Below are positions 1-13,800 of a stretch of DNA of 64,000 bases, piece after piece. Source of the stretch: Luscinia megarhynchos (Eukaryota; Chordata; Aves; Passeriformes; Turdidae); contig CM067592.1 in NCBI GenBank assembly GCA_034336665.1, positions 29,981,819 through 30,045,818 of the forward strand. Direction: 5' to 3'. A program made the translations under genes and the position numbers. Every line of letters begins with the position of its first letter. Within the stretch, counting starts at the first letter, position 1. The notes under the pieces are model-generated. The model had not been told where the DNA came from. It did no database searches and was given only the letters and a program-made list of their open reading frames with translations.

Positions 1-1750
1 CTTCATACACCACACTTTATTATTTCATCTCCCCAGCAGAGCTCAAGAACATAGTGCAGGCTAACAAAAATGATCACTGGGTTAAGAGTCATGTCCGTAT
101 CATAAACTTGTATGAAGAAGATGAGTGAACCCATCTACAAAGATGGAATCTAACTTGTTTTCCAAACCCCTGTGGTTAATCATATTATGAATCCACTATA
201 GCAGTAGTAACAATCTGCAGTAATTCAACACATTGATTCCTTTTCAAGGTAAAAAGAATTTTTTTAAAATTATTTCAAGCCTATAGATTTAACTGCTAAT
301 CCAAACGGCTTCTTTGCTGTAAATTACTCTCAGCTCATCTTCGTGAAAATGTGTTTTTGTTTTACCAAAGCTATGCCCTAAAAAAAGTATTGTGAAAATT
401 CAGGACATATATGTAAAATCTGAGTTCAGATCTGTTTATGAAAAACAGCATCTCATATGTGCACTCTCAAAACATATCTTCAGCAGGGTGGCTGCACATT
501 TAGTTTCCTATTTTGCACATTTAATGAGACAACTGACAAACTTGATTGACAATTTTATTATGTCATGTATTTTCATTACGTTTTTTTAAAAGTTTTTTTA
601 AATAGGAACCACAGATGGAAGTAAAATTTTTTTGATACTTTTAATCTGATAATTTCAACACATCTTTCTGCAATTAAAGGTTATTTAGAATATAAAACTC
701 ATGCTTCTTGTCAATGAATGGAGCCAGACAAATACTATTACCTAACTGCTAAAGGTAACAAACTGAAGATCTAAAAATATGCAGTCTTGTTAAAAGGCAA
801 GTTATTAACCCAGCTTGTCACTGGCAAATGTGAAAAAAACCAAAACAAATCTCCTGGAAGCAGCAATTCAGAGATTATCACCTAGACAGGATTCATTTCA
901 GGTTTTTGTTGAATTTTGAGGTTTTTCTCTAACGAACTAAGTTCTGGTGTTTAGAAACTGCTTCCATTCTCAAGTCCCCAGAAAATGAGGGCCTAATTAT
1001 TTCAACAGCAGACCCAGACCAGAACAAACAACCATGAGAATACACACTTGGAATATACACATATACATGTGTATTCTAGGTTGGTTGTTTTATTTTGTGG
1101 GAGGAGGAGTTGGGGTTTTTTTTTTGCTTTTTTGTAGTGCTCTAGTTTCTGTGTCTTTTTTAATCTGAGTTCTTATTAGTAACTTCTGGGCTATATGAGG
1201 CACTGAATGCTCAGGTAAGCCGCATTGTTTGTACAAGTGAACACCTTTTGACCTTGTAAATCTCATAATCACTGATTGATGCTGAAGGCTGAAGAATATT
1301 ATTAGGAGGAAGTATTTGCAGCTTTTGAAGACAGTGTTCCTTGTAAGGCTGGATTACATGCAAAGAGGGAATATTAAAAACTTTCCACAGTAAAGTGATG
1401 CATTTTGATACATAGAAAAATAAGAACGTGAACATTACTCTAAAAAGGTGTTCCAATGAACTGCTCAGTGCATGCAAGAACAAGTGAATAGCCGTGCACT
1501 TCTGAAAGCATCAAAAATTTTTTTTTTTCCCTCAGCAACTAACATATCACAGGCCAGATTCACAGCTCATGCAGAAAGCCATAAATCTCTACATGTCAGT
1601 TTCTACAAAGTCAGAATCCATCTCACCTACAGTGGATGAGTAATGTGGAGACAGCAAACACCAAAAAGTAAGCATGGACAGTGACAAGGCAACCCCTTTC
1701 ACTACAAAATGCAAAGACTGAAAAAATCTGTGGTAAATTGGGCCACTAAC
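1..1750 (-). other. MPDZ: MPDZ intron 18 or unresolved exon region
   Basis: No further PDZ exon is recognisable here. In the first 130 nt after the exon 18 donor the frame stays open and ends in the codons V-G-E-M-D-S-D-F-V-E-T-D-M before TAG, resembling human V-G-T-N-D-A-D-L-V-D-E, which directly follows exon 18 in the protein. The next certain MPDZ exons must lie beyond position 1. The rest is AT-rich intronic sequence with no repeat that I recognise. Confidence 0.5.
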
Positions 1751-1867
1751 CAGAGCCAGCTCAGCATGGAAGAGGGCTGCATCAGCTGGCCCCTCCTCCT
1801 CAAGTGACTGGGCAGTGTAGAAAAAGCAATCTTCCTTAGCAGAGACATAGCCCTCCTCAGGTGAAAG
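1751..1867 (-). CDS. MPDZ: MPDZ exon 18, linker after PDZ5 (last certain exon)
   Basis: It encodes residues 777-815 (39 codons): [17 protein letters not shown], then a less conserved stretch ending L-F-H-A-E-L-A-L. Human has [17 protein letters not shown] and L-F-R-A-D-L-A-L. Acceptor tttctgcag, donor CTG|GTTAGT, which is acceptable but not the best consensus. The frame stays open past this donor down to a TAG at 1589, which raises the question of the next exon discussed in the findings. Confidence 0.88.
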
Positions 1868-4800
1868 CTGCAGAAAGAATGAAGCTCTGAGTCGGATGAG
1901 TGGCCTGGACACAGCAGGTGCAGAGTGCATTCTGCGAGGGGGCAGGGGGCTGTTTAGAAAGGCAAATGGATTCCAAATGCAGCAAAGAGATAATTTCAAT
2001 CACAGTCACAGTATTCAGTGGGTAAAGAGACAATTTCTTTTTCCAAATGAACCTGAATCGATTCAGCTTCACACCTCATTCTGAAACCCCAATTAATTAA
2101 AAAGACCTGTCCAGGTATACCACAAAACCTACAACATACTCTAGGCTCATTTTCAATCTCTGGTCTTAATAAAGATGTACTGAAACTGCCATTGCACCTG
2201 CCAACAGAGAAAGAGCCTAACTGGAGAGGTCTTTATAATCTTGCTAGCCACAGAGCAAATCTGCTTGCAGATAGGAAGACTTCTATTCTGTGTGTTTTGT
2301 GGTTGTATCTATCAGCCTCAATAGGAAAAAACATAATTCTGACTATAAACCAATAGTTTTTTCCAACATAATTTGATAGTAGGTGCATTTGTCCAGCACT
2401 GCAAAAAAAGCAGGGATTATAGTTTAATTATTTGGCAAGCATAATACATGAAATATTGAAGTGCAAATGCCATATGTATACAATTTCTGGGAACAGAAAC
2501 AAAACCCCCGTGCATTTTCTCTTTTAGAGTGTCATCTTCTAGAGTATGAAGTTTTGATTGCAATTAATATGGAGTCTCCAATAAAAAAAAATTAATCTAG
2601 CAGAGCAAGTTAAAACATACTCTCTTACTATGAAGAGCGAAGTTTCTGGGAGCCATTCTCTCCCACTCTCCCCACAAAGATCTGCTAAGAATGAAAATTT
2701 GGTATCTACATCCACAAGGGTTACAAGATTATCAATTCATGGAAAGCAAAAAATGAACCCCTAAAATTGTGATTGGGCTTACTAACATAGAGACAGGTAT
2801 CTTCCTTGTATGTATGAACTAATGCCATTCTACTGATTTGAATTTAACCCATCAGGGATGCTTGTTCACTAGCGTTCTTACTGCTACACTATCTCAGTGA
2901 TCTTTAACCTTTTCTTTTTGGAATTGTTGCAGATTACCGTATAAAACCAAGCCTGAAATAACCAGTTAGATGTATACAAACTGAAGACTACACACTATTA
3001 CATAAACAAAGTGCACTGTTTAAATACAAAATTTGCATAGATACTTGTGAGGGACTGGAATGTTAAGGGTCAATGTGTGAAACATTTGCAGAAGCAGCAG
3101 GTGCTTTGCTGACCAAAGTAACCACACAGCTGCAGAGGGAGTGAACACCCATCACCTGAGTCTACAAGTTGGGTTTTGAGCCACATAAGGCAAGAGGCTG
3201 GTAAAAAGCAAATCCTGCGAGGTGTGATAGTGCTTTTTATCATGGCCACGTCCTTTCACAAGTGGCTCAGGTGTGAAAAACCCTCCGGAGATGTGAAGGC
3301 ACACTCACACAAAGCCTGAAGGTATTCATGCCTTCTCATGGACTGCAATTGGCTCAACCATCCTAACCTGAGCGGAAGCTGCAACATCTCTTATGAGTCA
3401 CAAACCATAAAAGACAGAAATGCCTCGTTATCTGTGGTGCTACATGAGACATTGTAAAACTCTCTACCACAAGTGAGGTACTTGGGCATTCTCATCTAGC
3501 CTGGGAGTATAATAACTCACTGAACTTTGTGTCTCATGGGTTTCCCCCATCCTGGGCCAGCGCTTTGAAGGGGCATTGAAATTGCAACAATCAAGTCTTG
3601 TCACTGGATGCATGGGGGGCGACTACATACCCTTCTACCCTTACCCTGTCTTCTTCTTTCTTTTCCCATATACATTTTCTGAAGTGTTATTTTTTATGCT
3701 TTTATATTGTTGCATTTCTAACCAAAATGCCTACATTTTAAAATTTGCCAAGTATTATTCTATCTTAATGTTCTAAAGTTTGCAAGTAAAATTTGTTATT
3801 GAACCTCTTGCAAGTTTTGTTGTTTCTCTCACACACCACCCAGAATAAATCAAACAATCTCCCCGAGTGGAATAACAAGTGTAACAATACTATACCTTAC
3901 AAATCAAAGGAATTGGTAAATTCCACGCAAATCAAATAAAAACAACTTTGTGTCACCATCCCACACATTCAGAGAATAATGTAAAGTGTACAATGTACAA
4001 TATTATGCCTGGAAACTTCCAGCTCTGAAAGATTCTGCTGGTTGCAAGGTGTTTTGCTGTTTTCTCAGCTGCAAGACAGATATGCTGGGTCCTGCAATCA
4101 CTGCACCAGTCACATACTACCTAGGCCATTCCTACACGTAAGGCAATAGTTGGGTCACCCAGCTGTACCCCAAAAAACACAAAATGCATGGAGAAGTCAG
4201 GATCAGCATGTATCAGCTTCAATAATATAAGAAGTACACACTGAATTCCCAAATCCTTACAGGCAATGGTTTGGCAACTCCTATTTTAACTGTTCCTGTT
4301 GGGGCTCCTTTCAGTGCTTGCACTGCTTCCTCCAGACTGCCATTTTCCAAGTTGATATCGTTGACAAACATAAGCCGATCTCCAGGAAGAAGTCTGCCAT
4401 CTTGCTCAGCCACACCCCCAGGAACTAATGAGCGAATCACAATTACAGTGTTTGCTGGATCAACAGGATCCTAATCAAAAAAAGGGAATAAAAAGATTTA
4501 GTTTTTTCACTCTTTCATATCTCAAGAGGAGGATTTTTATTTTTGAGCTTTTATTAACCAGGTGTGTTATTAAGAAGTGTTGCTCTCCTTAGATGAACCT
4601 TTGGTAGAAGCAAACCGTCCTGTCTGTACTGTCCATACATTTAGACCTCCACTTATTTTTAGTCCTTAAATGTGAAAATTATTACTCCTTTCTAAGAGTA
4701 ATAGGATAATCATGTATCTCCAATACAAAATACTAGTAAATTGCACAGTGTTGTCCATACACATCAGAAATTCATTTACTTCTGACTGCAACAACAGTGT

Positions 4801-7800
4801 TGCAAACTCCATCCTCCCTTTTACACTCAGAATTTGAGGACACAGGAGGGCAATGTAGGCTGGGACACATGTAATTCATGCACTCTAGTGGAAGAGATGA
4901 CTTATTTTCAACACCAGTATTATACTTCATGATCTTGCTCAACTGAGAAAGCGGTTTCCAAGAGGCAAGGTCTTGCGCATGCCTAATTAAATACTTAGAT
5001 GAGAGAGGAACATACCAATATAGGTACCTAATCTAATCTAATCGACAAGATAAAACAAAGTGATGTTTGCTTTTAAGAAAGAAAACTGCTTTTAAATGAC
5101 CATCCCTCCAATATACTGATTTTTATTAAAAAAGTTAGTATCAAATACTAGCAGCAGGAACATGTAATTCTGCTATAAAAATTATCACACATGCAAAATA
5201 TTTGTGTGATTCCTACAGAACTACATTCACAAGGAACATCATGTTAATACTTCCAACACACAGTTCATTTGACTGCATGAACAGAAAAAAAAAGAAACCA
5301 CAAAAATGTGTTCATGTAACAGCTTTACTGATAGCAAAAGCAGAGAAAAGCAAATATCTACAAACCAGCATGCAGCTGTAACAAGTTCCCATGTCAAGAT
5401 GTACAGCTGAAAAGACGGGCACCATTAAAGCAACATGAAAAAGCCATGGGAACAGGGAGATTGCTGAAAGCTGGTATGGGAGAGAAGTGTGGAGGAAGGG
5501 AGGGAGAGAGGGACATAAGGAGGAAAGGAAGGAAGGAAGGACATCAAAAAGACTCTTAACCCTTGATGACAGCTAGTGCAGTAAAAAGAATGCCATGGAG
5601 CAAAAAAAACCACTTCCCAAGTCAAAATACAACTAGCAGCGCTGCGAGTAGCACCTGAGCCTGAGCACTGACATCTTCCTCACTATTTTAACCACAAATA
5701 CTTACACTGTCACTTTAGATGGCACTGCATGACACATTTTTTTGGGAAAAAAAAAGAAACAACCATCTCTAGTCGATGTGGTAGTCTTCCTTATGGTTAG
5801 AAATTATGCAGACCTTTCTAAGGCCTGTCATTGTATAAAACATGAGGAATTATTAGTATTAGTACAAACATAATTCTCCTCAAGTTAAGTCACCATTCCT
5901 TGAAAGTGAATTGAAAATTTGAAGGAAAAAGCAAAATACAAATATAAATTTCCTGTTCATGGTCTTAAAAGAAAGCAAAACTTCAGTGACTGAGTGAAAT
6001 TTTTTACTGCATATCGGAGGAGAGAACATATGACAATACACAAATATTATAACATCAAAAAAAGCTTCAGAAAGTTTCAAAAAGCTGACCAAATCTGTAA
6101 GACTAACTCATATTTGAAAAATATATGAACCAACTTAAGGCACTTCCCACAAGCCTTTAGTACTATTACCCACAAACAAAATTCAGTCACTAACCACATA
6201 CTCACCCACTATTTCTGTTAATGCTCAGAAGAGGCTGAAGCAAAAATATGTTCTACTGTGTGCTGACATGGACTTCAAACACGCAGCTCATCTGTGAGTG
6301 AGGCTCATCTGTGATGCCTCACTGCAGAGCATCGTGAGCAACATTTTAACGAGTAGTCCATGCTTCATAAAAGACACTTAACTGTGCCTTTATCCTTCAC
6401 ATTATTACACTACACTGCTCTTCACCTCATCAGTGTGCAAATGCAAAATCTAAGCCATAGCTTAACTGTAAGTAGTGCCCTGGGGCCATAATTTCCACCT
6501 GGAAGTTATCTCCAGATGTAAACGAATATACTCCTATGGACAAGATCCAACAGAAACCTGGAAAGAGACCTGATCCCCACAGCAGCACAAAACAGCTCAG
6601 CAAAAGCCTACATCGACCTCAGGGAGAAATTACTTGACTTTCAATTGAAAAATATCCACTGGAAAACCGGGAACAGGAGGAGTATTTCGTATGGCATCCT
6701 GACCAAGCGAAGGCAAGAGAGAAGCACTGAGCTGTTCACTGGGACACACCAAGAAACATAGTTTAGCTATCCAAGAATTCTGAACTCAAACACAAAATGG
6801 TAGGGATGTTTAAGCTTGTCCCCGACAGACAGCAGCTAAGCAAGGGATTTCAGAATTGCAGTTCTGGATTTTAGTAAATCCTGCTTTAAGCATTTAAGTC
6901 CTTTATTGGATCTTGCCCTAAACACCTCACTGCAGGTGCAAAATACATGGCTAAATGCCTAAATATGCTGGCTACATCATTCATTGTCTCAGGGTCACTA
7001 GAAGACAGCTTTCTGAAAACCCTTGTATATAATGGATTATCTGTTTTTCTGAACCAGTATTACAATCATCATTAGAATCTGTAATCTTAATACAATGAGA
7101 GGAATATGTAATGTAATTACTGGAACGCCTACCAGCAGTGATTAGTTCTACTTCACTGCTTCTTTTCAATTAATGTTTACCCTTAAAATATATCAAGCAT
7201 GCTGCAAGATCAAACAATACGAAGTATTTTGTCCTCCATCCAAAGAATGGCAGAAGTTACCTGATAGTCCAAGATGCTAAATCCAAGCCCCATACTCCCT
7301 TTCTCCAGCTCAATGCACTGTACTTCTGTTTCCCACATTGCCAAAGATGAGCTCTGCACCTCTTCCATACTCTGACCCTCATCAGCTGTTTCCAAAGTTG
7401 TTCCTTCTGTGTCTGAGGAGCCAATGAATCCAAGCTCTACATGACCCTGACAAAAACAGTAAACATTCACCAATAAAATGTAATCACTTGATTCTTTAGA
7501 GACAAAACCCTGCTTACAAAAAACAAGATAAAACCTAAGTAATATATTCCTAAACACAGAAGAAGTGCAAGCACTGAGGAGATATAACAAACTCTGATAA
7601 ACCTAGCACAAAATTCAAATATCCTTTATAATTAAACTGCAAGTATTTTAAGCTACTCACTAGAAAAATATTTTAAAATGGAATTTCTGCCAAACAGTAA
7701 TCTTCAAAGAACTTTATTAGTATATACATCCAAATATACAGGAAATATATGTTATTAAATGGTATGTCTAAAATATGCCTTCATTAAAAGTAATCATACT

Positions 7801-10800
7801 GACAGTAGCCAGAACATTTAATAAAAGTAACAACAAACAAATACGTACATACACAGACTGTTCTTCAGTCTCTTCTTCACTTGGTTTCATAGAGAAGTTT
7901 AGAAATTATAAGCTGAATTTGGCGCCTTGCTCAGAACTCAGAGTTAACTGTTTCTCTTTTCATACAATACTATTGCTTCGTATACTGCACCCTAAGCCAC
8001 TCCTACAGTGTTTAGCTCACCAAGCTACCCAGAGCTGAGCACTTATTAGTGACAGAAGTATCAGTCAAGGAATGCAAACAGTTATGCACAACATAAACCC
8101 AGAAAGCAAAGTTCAAAACTAGATTAAATACATTCAGATTCTAAAGAACCTACAGTTCAACTTGCTATACCCCTATATCTTACCTACAGAACAAGAAGTA
8201 CAGTACTTAGACAGATAGCCCTACATCCTAGAATATTTTTGCCTATGACCAACCAGAATTCATATCTTCTGGTAGCCTAAAAAATAGCCAATAAACATTA
8301 TTTGCTATTTCCTATTTGTCTGACTCCAATTCCAAAAATATTAAAATGTATTTCTAATCACGTAGAAGAACTTAATCTGGGTTTTTTTTCTCAAGGCAAT
8401 TATCATTTTCAGTGACTGTTTAAAGACAAAATACCTTTTCTGTGAGCTGAACCTCAGAAAGGCTTATACTCTCCAGTATTTCTGGTTGAGTGACAGGTGG
8501 AGCTACTGGACGACAGCACACCATTGTCACCTTAATAGGCAGCTCTTTCAAGATACTGACCACATCCTTGTGGTTTTCTCCAAGCAGAGAGATCTCATTC
8601 ACCTCAATAAATAAAGAATACACAGTGGTTAGAACTACAGAGTATTTTAAACAGAATAACAAAAATGAGTTAAAAATTCCCAAGCAAATCCCAACTCACT
8701 AATAACCTTGTTAAAAAAGTAAAATAAAAGCAACAAAAATTCCCATGCTTATAGACACTTTCAACCCTTAATTTCTACTCAGTTTGGTGCTCAGCACCAA
8801 GGTACGTACTGAATTGAATGTATAGTCTTTTAAATTGCATGACACCACCCTACAAACACTATGTACAGTGCAGCTTCATGTCTCTTGTATTCATGCAAAC
8901 CAAATTCAAATCCTAATTCTAAGAAAATCAATTAGGTGTTTAGTCCCTTCACTGAGTTGGGATAGTCCTATCCTATCTTAATGCTTTCACTACATATTCT
9001 TTTTTGATGGCTGTCTTGGTTTCAGCTGGGATAGGGTTAATTTATTCTCAGTAGCTGTGCAGTGCTATGTTTTGGATTCAGCACAATAACTTTAATAACA
9101 CACCAATGTTCTGGTTGCTGCTAAGTTGCATCAAGGACTTTTTTGTGTCTTATGCTCTGCCAAGTGAGGAAGCACAAAAAAGAAAGAAAAGCTATGAGGG
9201 AGCACAGCTGGGGTAAGTGACCCAAATTGGCCAAAGCAATATTCCACACCCTAGAGCATCATGCCCCCAGTATATTAACTGGGGAGTTAACTGGAAGGTG
9301 CGCTGATCATGGCTCAGGGACAGGGTCTGGCATTGGTCAGCAGGTGGTGAACACTTACATTGTGCAACACTTGAGGGTTTTTTATCCCTTTTTACTATGA
9401 GGATGATGATGATTATTATTTACTTTGTTTCAATTATTAAACTGCCATTATCTCAACTTACAAGGTTTTACTTTTGATTCTTCTCCTCCTCCCACCAGGC
9501 TGGGGGTTAGTGGGGTGGGTAAGCAAATGGGTGCATAGTGCTTACTTGCCAGCCGAGCTTAGACCCTGACAGAGACATTGAACTATACTGAAAAATCAGC
9601 TGAGAAACCTGTGTACGCACATAAATATATGTAAGCACATATGAAGTTGACTACTCAACCACTAACTGGCAGGATGTTATATATACATTATTCCCATTGT
9701 CATAACCTATGAGAAGAAACTCACTGTTCAAAAACCTTACTGAATGCACACTAAGATAAAGTAGTACTTTATCTTACTTCCAGCAGCTCATCTCCACTGA
9801 ACAGCTTGCCACTTCGTCCAACTGGCCCTTCGGGTAAGATAGATCTGATGAAATGATGACCCACTGTAGCTTCAAGGCTTATGCCTAACCCACTGCTTTC
9901 ACTAAATTTGTTAACTACAGCCACCTAAAATAAGATGAAGGAATGGTTACATTTGTCATATTTACAGCCAGGTCTATTGCTTTCCATTTCAATTCACACA
10001 CAACAAAGTCAAAATTCCGGAAGTGAGAAACTAGAAGTACTATCATGTAATGGGGACAGTCAGGTAAAAAATGACTCATCAATCAGACTTTGCAATAAAT
10101 GGGAACTGCTTATGACAAAAATGTATCTAATAATATATACTTCTGCATTTTTGACATGCGATTTTGCACTATCTCCTAAACTGAGATGCTACTTTTCTTC
10201 TGTATCTACAGTCTATGTTCTATGCATTATTTACACCATTATGTGAAATCATTCATACTACGAAGAATGAGAATGAAGTTTCAAGTCTAGCTAATGAAGG
10301 GAGTTTTGAAGTTCATATTAAATATTATTTTTTCTCTAATACACATTTATCATCCTGAAGCTAGAAAATCCATGAAACAATAATCATGGGCATAGTAATC
10401 TCAACAAGTCTGTTATGGTTTTGATAAAATAGAGAAAAATACATATCTACATTCAAAGTCTAAAATTAAAATAATCTCAACATACAAAGGAGCATATATG
10501 TAATTTTCATACATGAAGGAACAAATACAATACAAACATATTTCTATCCATACGTTGTCCATAATAGTTGCATGGATGAAATGGATGCACATTTAACAAT
10601 AGTAAACAAAATTTACATACCACTATTTCATAATTCGAACCCATAATCCTCTGCCATTTTATCTTTGCAGCTGCTTCTTCTGTATTAGTTAGCTGGAAAT
10701 CTAAAATTTATATTTAAGATTAAAAAACCTAGTCAACTCCTACAACTGATAAAGTATATGGAATATGAACAATGACACAATCACTCCCATGATGTCAGAA

Positions 10801-13800
10801 CTCTCCTATAAACTTGGCATGTTTAGTCTCACCAAGCTTGGGTTTACCAGAGCAAAAACTCACAAAGCAGAATTAAGATTTCAATCATGCAAAACTAACA
10901 GCATATTTTGAAAGACATGAAGTTCAGTCAAATAGTATGTGGCTAGAAAGAAAGGACACATACTTGCCTCAGACATGAGTCAATTTTTTTGCAATTTTTC
11001 AGGATAATAACACAAAGGAAATGAAAAGCATTCAAGCCCTATGTTAAATCAGACTACACATGGGCTGATCAGATTGATTCAGGGGGATGGCTAAAATACT
11101 TAAAAATGTAAACTGCACATTGATCCTTTTGGACAGACTGTCCAAAAAACACAATCTGGAGAATTTTATTAAAATTATTTTTAAAACAATGAGCAAAACT
11201 GTGAAAGACTTTTCCGAAACTCTAAGCCCTAGAGGTCAGTAACACAATGCAAGAAGACCAAGCGCTTTGCCTTTTTTCCCTAGACTCACATATATGCAAT
11301 ATATACAATGAGATTAAATTTTAACAGCTAAAGAACCGCAACAAACTTGGAAAGGAAGGAAGCGGGAAAAGTATAGTGATAGAGAGACAGGCCAGGTAGT
11401 AAACAGTGGCAAATCTTAATTTGATTGGAAGTTTATTTGCAGGTTTGAAAAACAGAAAAATGCTTTCCTCCTGCTCATTTTCCCTTCATCCACATTGTCT
11501 AAGCTCTATGGCAGAAACCAATAAAAAGCAGTACTTAGATACAGCAGCCAACAAACACAGCGGGTTTAACAGGATCCTACATATTCAAAGTCCATGGTGT
11601 GGGCTGTGTCTACAGTAAATATCAAACTCTTCAGATCTGAGTGCTCATCACAGGCAAAGGCAAGAACCTTCATTAGAAAGTTATCAAATTCCACTGATTT
11701 CAGTAAGAATAGCAAATGATTAAGAGCCTAGGACATGGTTTCAAGTCTAGTCACAGCTCAGAGACATTACTAAATACAAAGTGAGATGTTGCATGGCATT
11801 TAAATACAACCACACCTTCCCCAAAGCCAAGACCCAGCAATATCTGAAGGAAAGACATTAAAAAGAAATTCCTTCAGCTATCCAAGAAAATCAGAAAGCA
11901 TGACATATTGCAAAACTTTTCAGTTCCCCCTTTTACTCTGGAAGCACAAAAATGGTAGCCATCAAGTTATGTCTAAATCTGAAAAGCATATCATCACACA
12001 GGACTTCTGAAATGCCAAACAGTATTCTAGGAGACCAAGCAGGAAAAAAATACCCAGTGCAAAATAGGAATTTTGGCAAAGAGTATGGAAAATTTGGAGA
12101 ATATCAGTGCACCAGAATTGACTGAGTTTCAGACATTATCAGAGAGTACTAAATGAAATAAATGTAATCTCAAAAATTTGTGAAAAGGAAATTTATCAGA
12201 TATAGAAGTTCTGGAACTGTAGCTGGGCAGCTGCAGAGAACTGGAAAGATAACAGGGAATGGGAAGAAATTTTTTTTATCTAGACTAGACTAAAAAGAGT
12301 AGATATGCAAAGCTTGACTAGGAGAGGGTTGAGCAAGTAGCCAAAGCAGACTGGTTCATGTGATATCTTCAGCATACCATTATTTTTAGACACATACAGT
12401 AATCCTGTTCCTATAACACTTATGATTAAGAGTACATGAGTAAATACATGACCACTTTGACTTTCTAGTTCTGCCTCAGCTACAGAGCTCACAGAAGATG
12501 GAAAGATACACAAAACATTTGATCTTTGCATAAGCACACAGAAGTGCATTTTCACATTAAAAAATATTAAACCTTGAGAACCTGTTTCCTGTTGTTTCAT
12601 GTCATCTCCAATATTTACCACTCTGGCACTGCACGGCAGTGATGGGGATCCCTGTTCTGTTTCATTGTTATCTGAAAAAAAGAAGAAATCTTTTCAGCCA
12701 TCTAGCTATTTCATATGTCATAATACTCATCAAGCTCACAGGTATGCTCTGGGACACCAACTCTCTCTTTCACTGGACTTCAGAGTACTCGGATTTGGCA
12801 AATGGAATCTGGCATGGGTAGCCCAGAAGAAACATCACACTTCGAAGATATTATCTTTGCTTTGCCTTCTCCAGTGAGTTTTCAATGAAAAAAAACGCAC
12901 AAAAAAACCCAGCACAAATATCAGTACCTGCATTTCCATGAATAAATGAAAATACACCTAAATATAACATTCTTTAGCACTCTTGTATTAACTTTTTTTT
13001 CCTTCGTGCCATTTAAAAAACTGACACTGGAAACAAAAATACTTCAGCCTTGAAGACCTGCACACCTGACACACTTTTCACATGTAGAAAACCTCTCTAC
13101 CCCAAGTTCTATTATGTATTTTACTGCCTGTCAGATGTCTTGAACACTTGATGGCTGGAGAAACAGGATTCTGAAAACTTGGTCTATACTTCTTGTTAAA
13201 TGTGGGAGTGAGAGGATGACACACAGATAACATGCTACTGGCTCTGAAAATCTTGTGCGAGATGGGGATTAGGCCTCCACTGATTACTTGTGACATACTT
13301 TCATTGACATCAAACTACAACACAAGCAGCTGTCTTGTGCTTCCAGTCCCTGTGCAGATATCTTCCATTTAAACATACTGACTTTCAAGATGTGGCACAT
13401 ATACTTAAATATATGTAGAATATGTATAATAAAGCCGCACTAATCTCATGTCATCAGCAGCAAAATTACTACTGGTCTTTTTACACATGCATTATCAATA
13501 CCCAATCAGCCCCTAAATAAAGTCTACTTCTCTCTGCACCTTGTAACAGGCAAGAGTAAAAGGGGATGAGATTGATTATGGTCATCAAGGAGGGTATTTC
13601 TCTGATTGCTTTTGAATGCAGCTCTCACTCTTGAGCATGAATTGCATTTGCTGCCTTCTTATCATTCAAACATTTGCAGGATCAAAGTCTTGAAGCAATT
13701 CAGCCAGAAGCGCAATGCAGAAAAGAACTTTCAACACTCACCTTGAAAATGTAGCAAATAATTCCACTGCATCTAAAAGATTAATCAAACCATAGTAGAC

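Noticed and set aside
1021..1080. Near-palindromic TACACATATACATGTGTA-type sequence.
   Set aside because: The arms are imperfect and consist of simple TA/CA alternation, common in AT-rich introns.
9935..10246. A 103-codon plus-strand frame in intron 13.
   Set aside because: AT-rich, no recognisable motif, antisense to the gene and not near any promoter signal.
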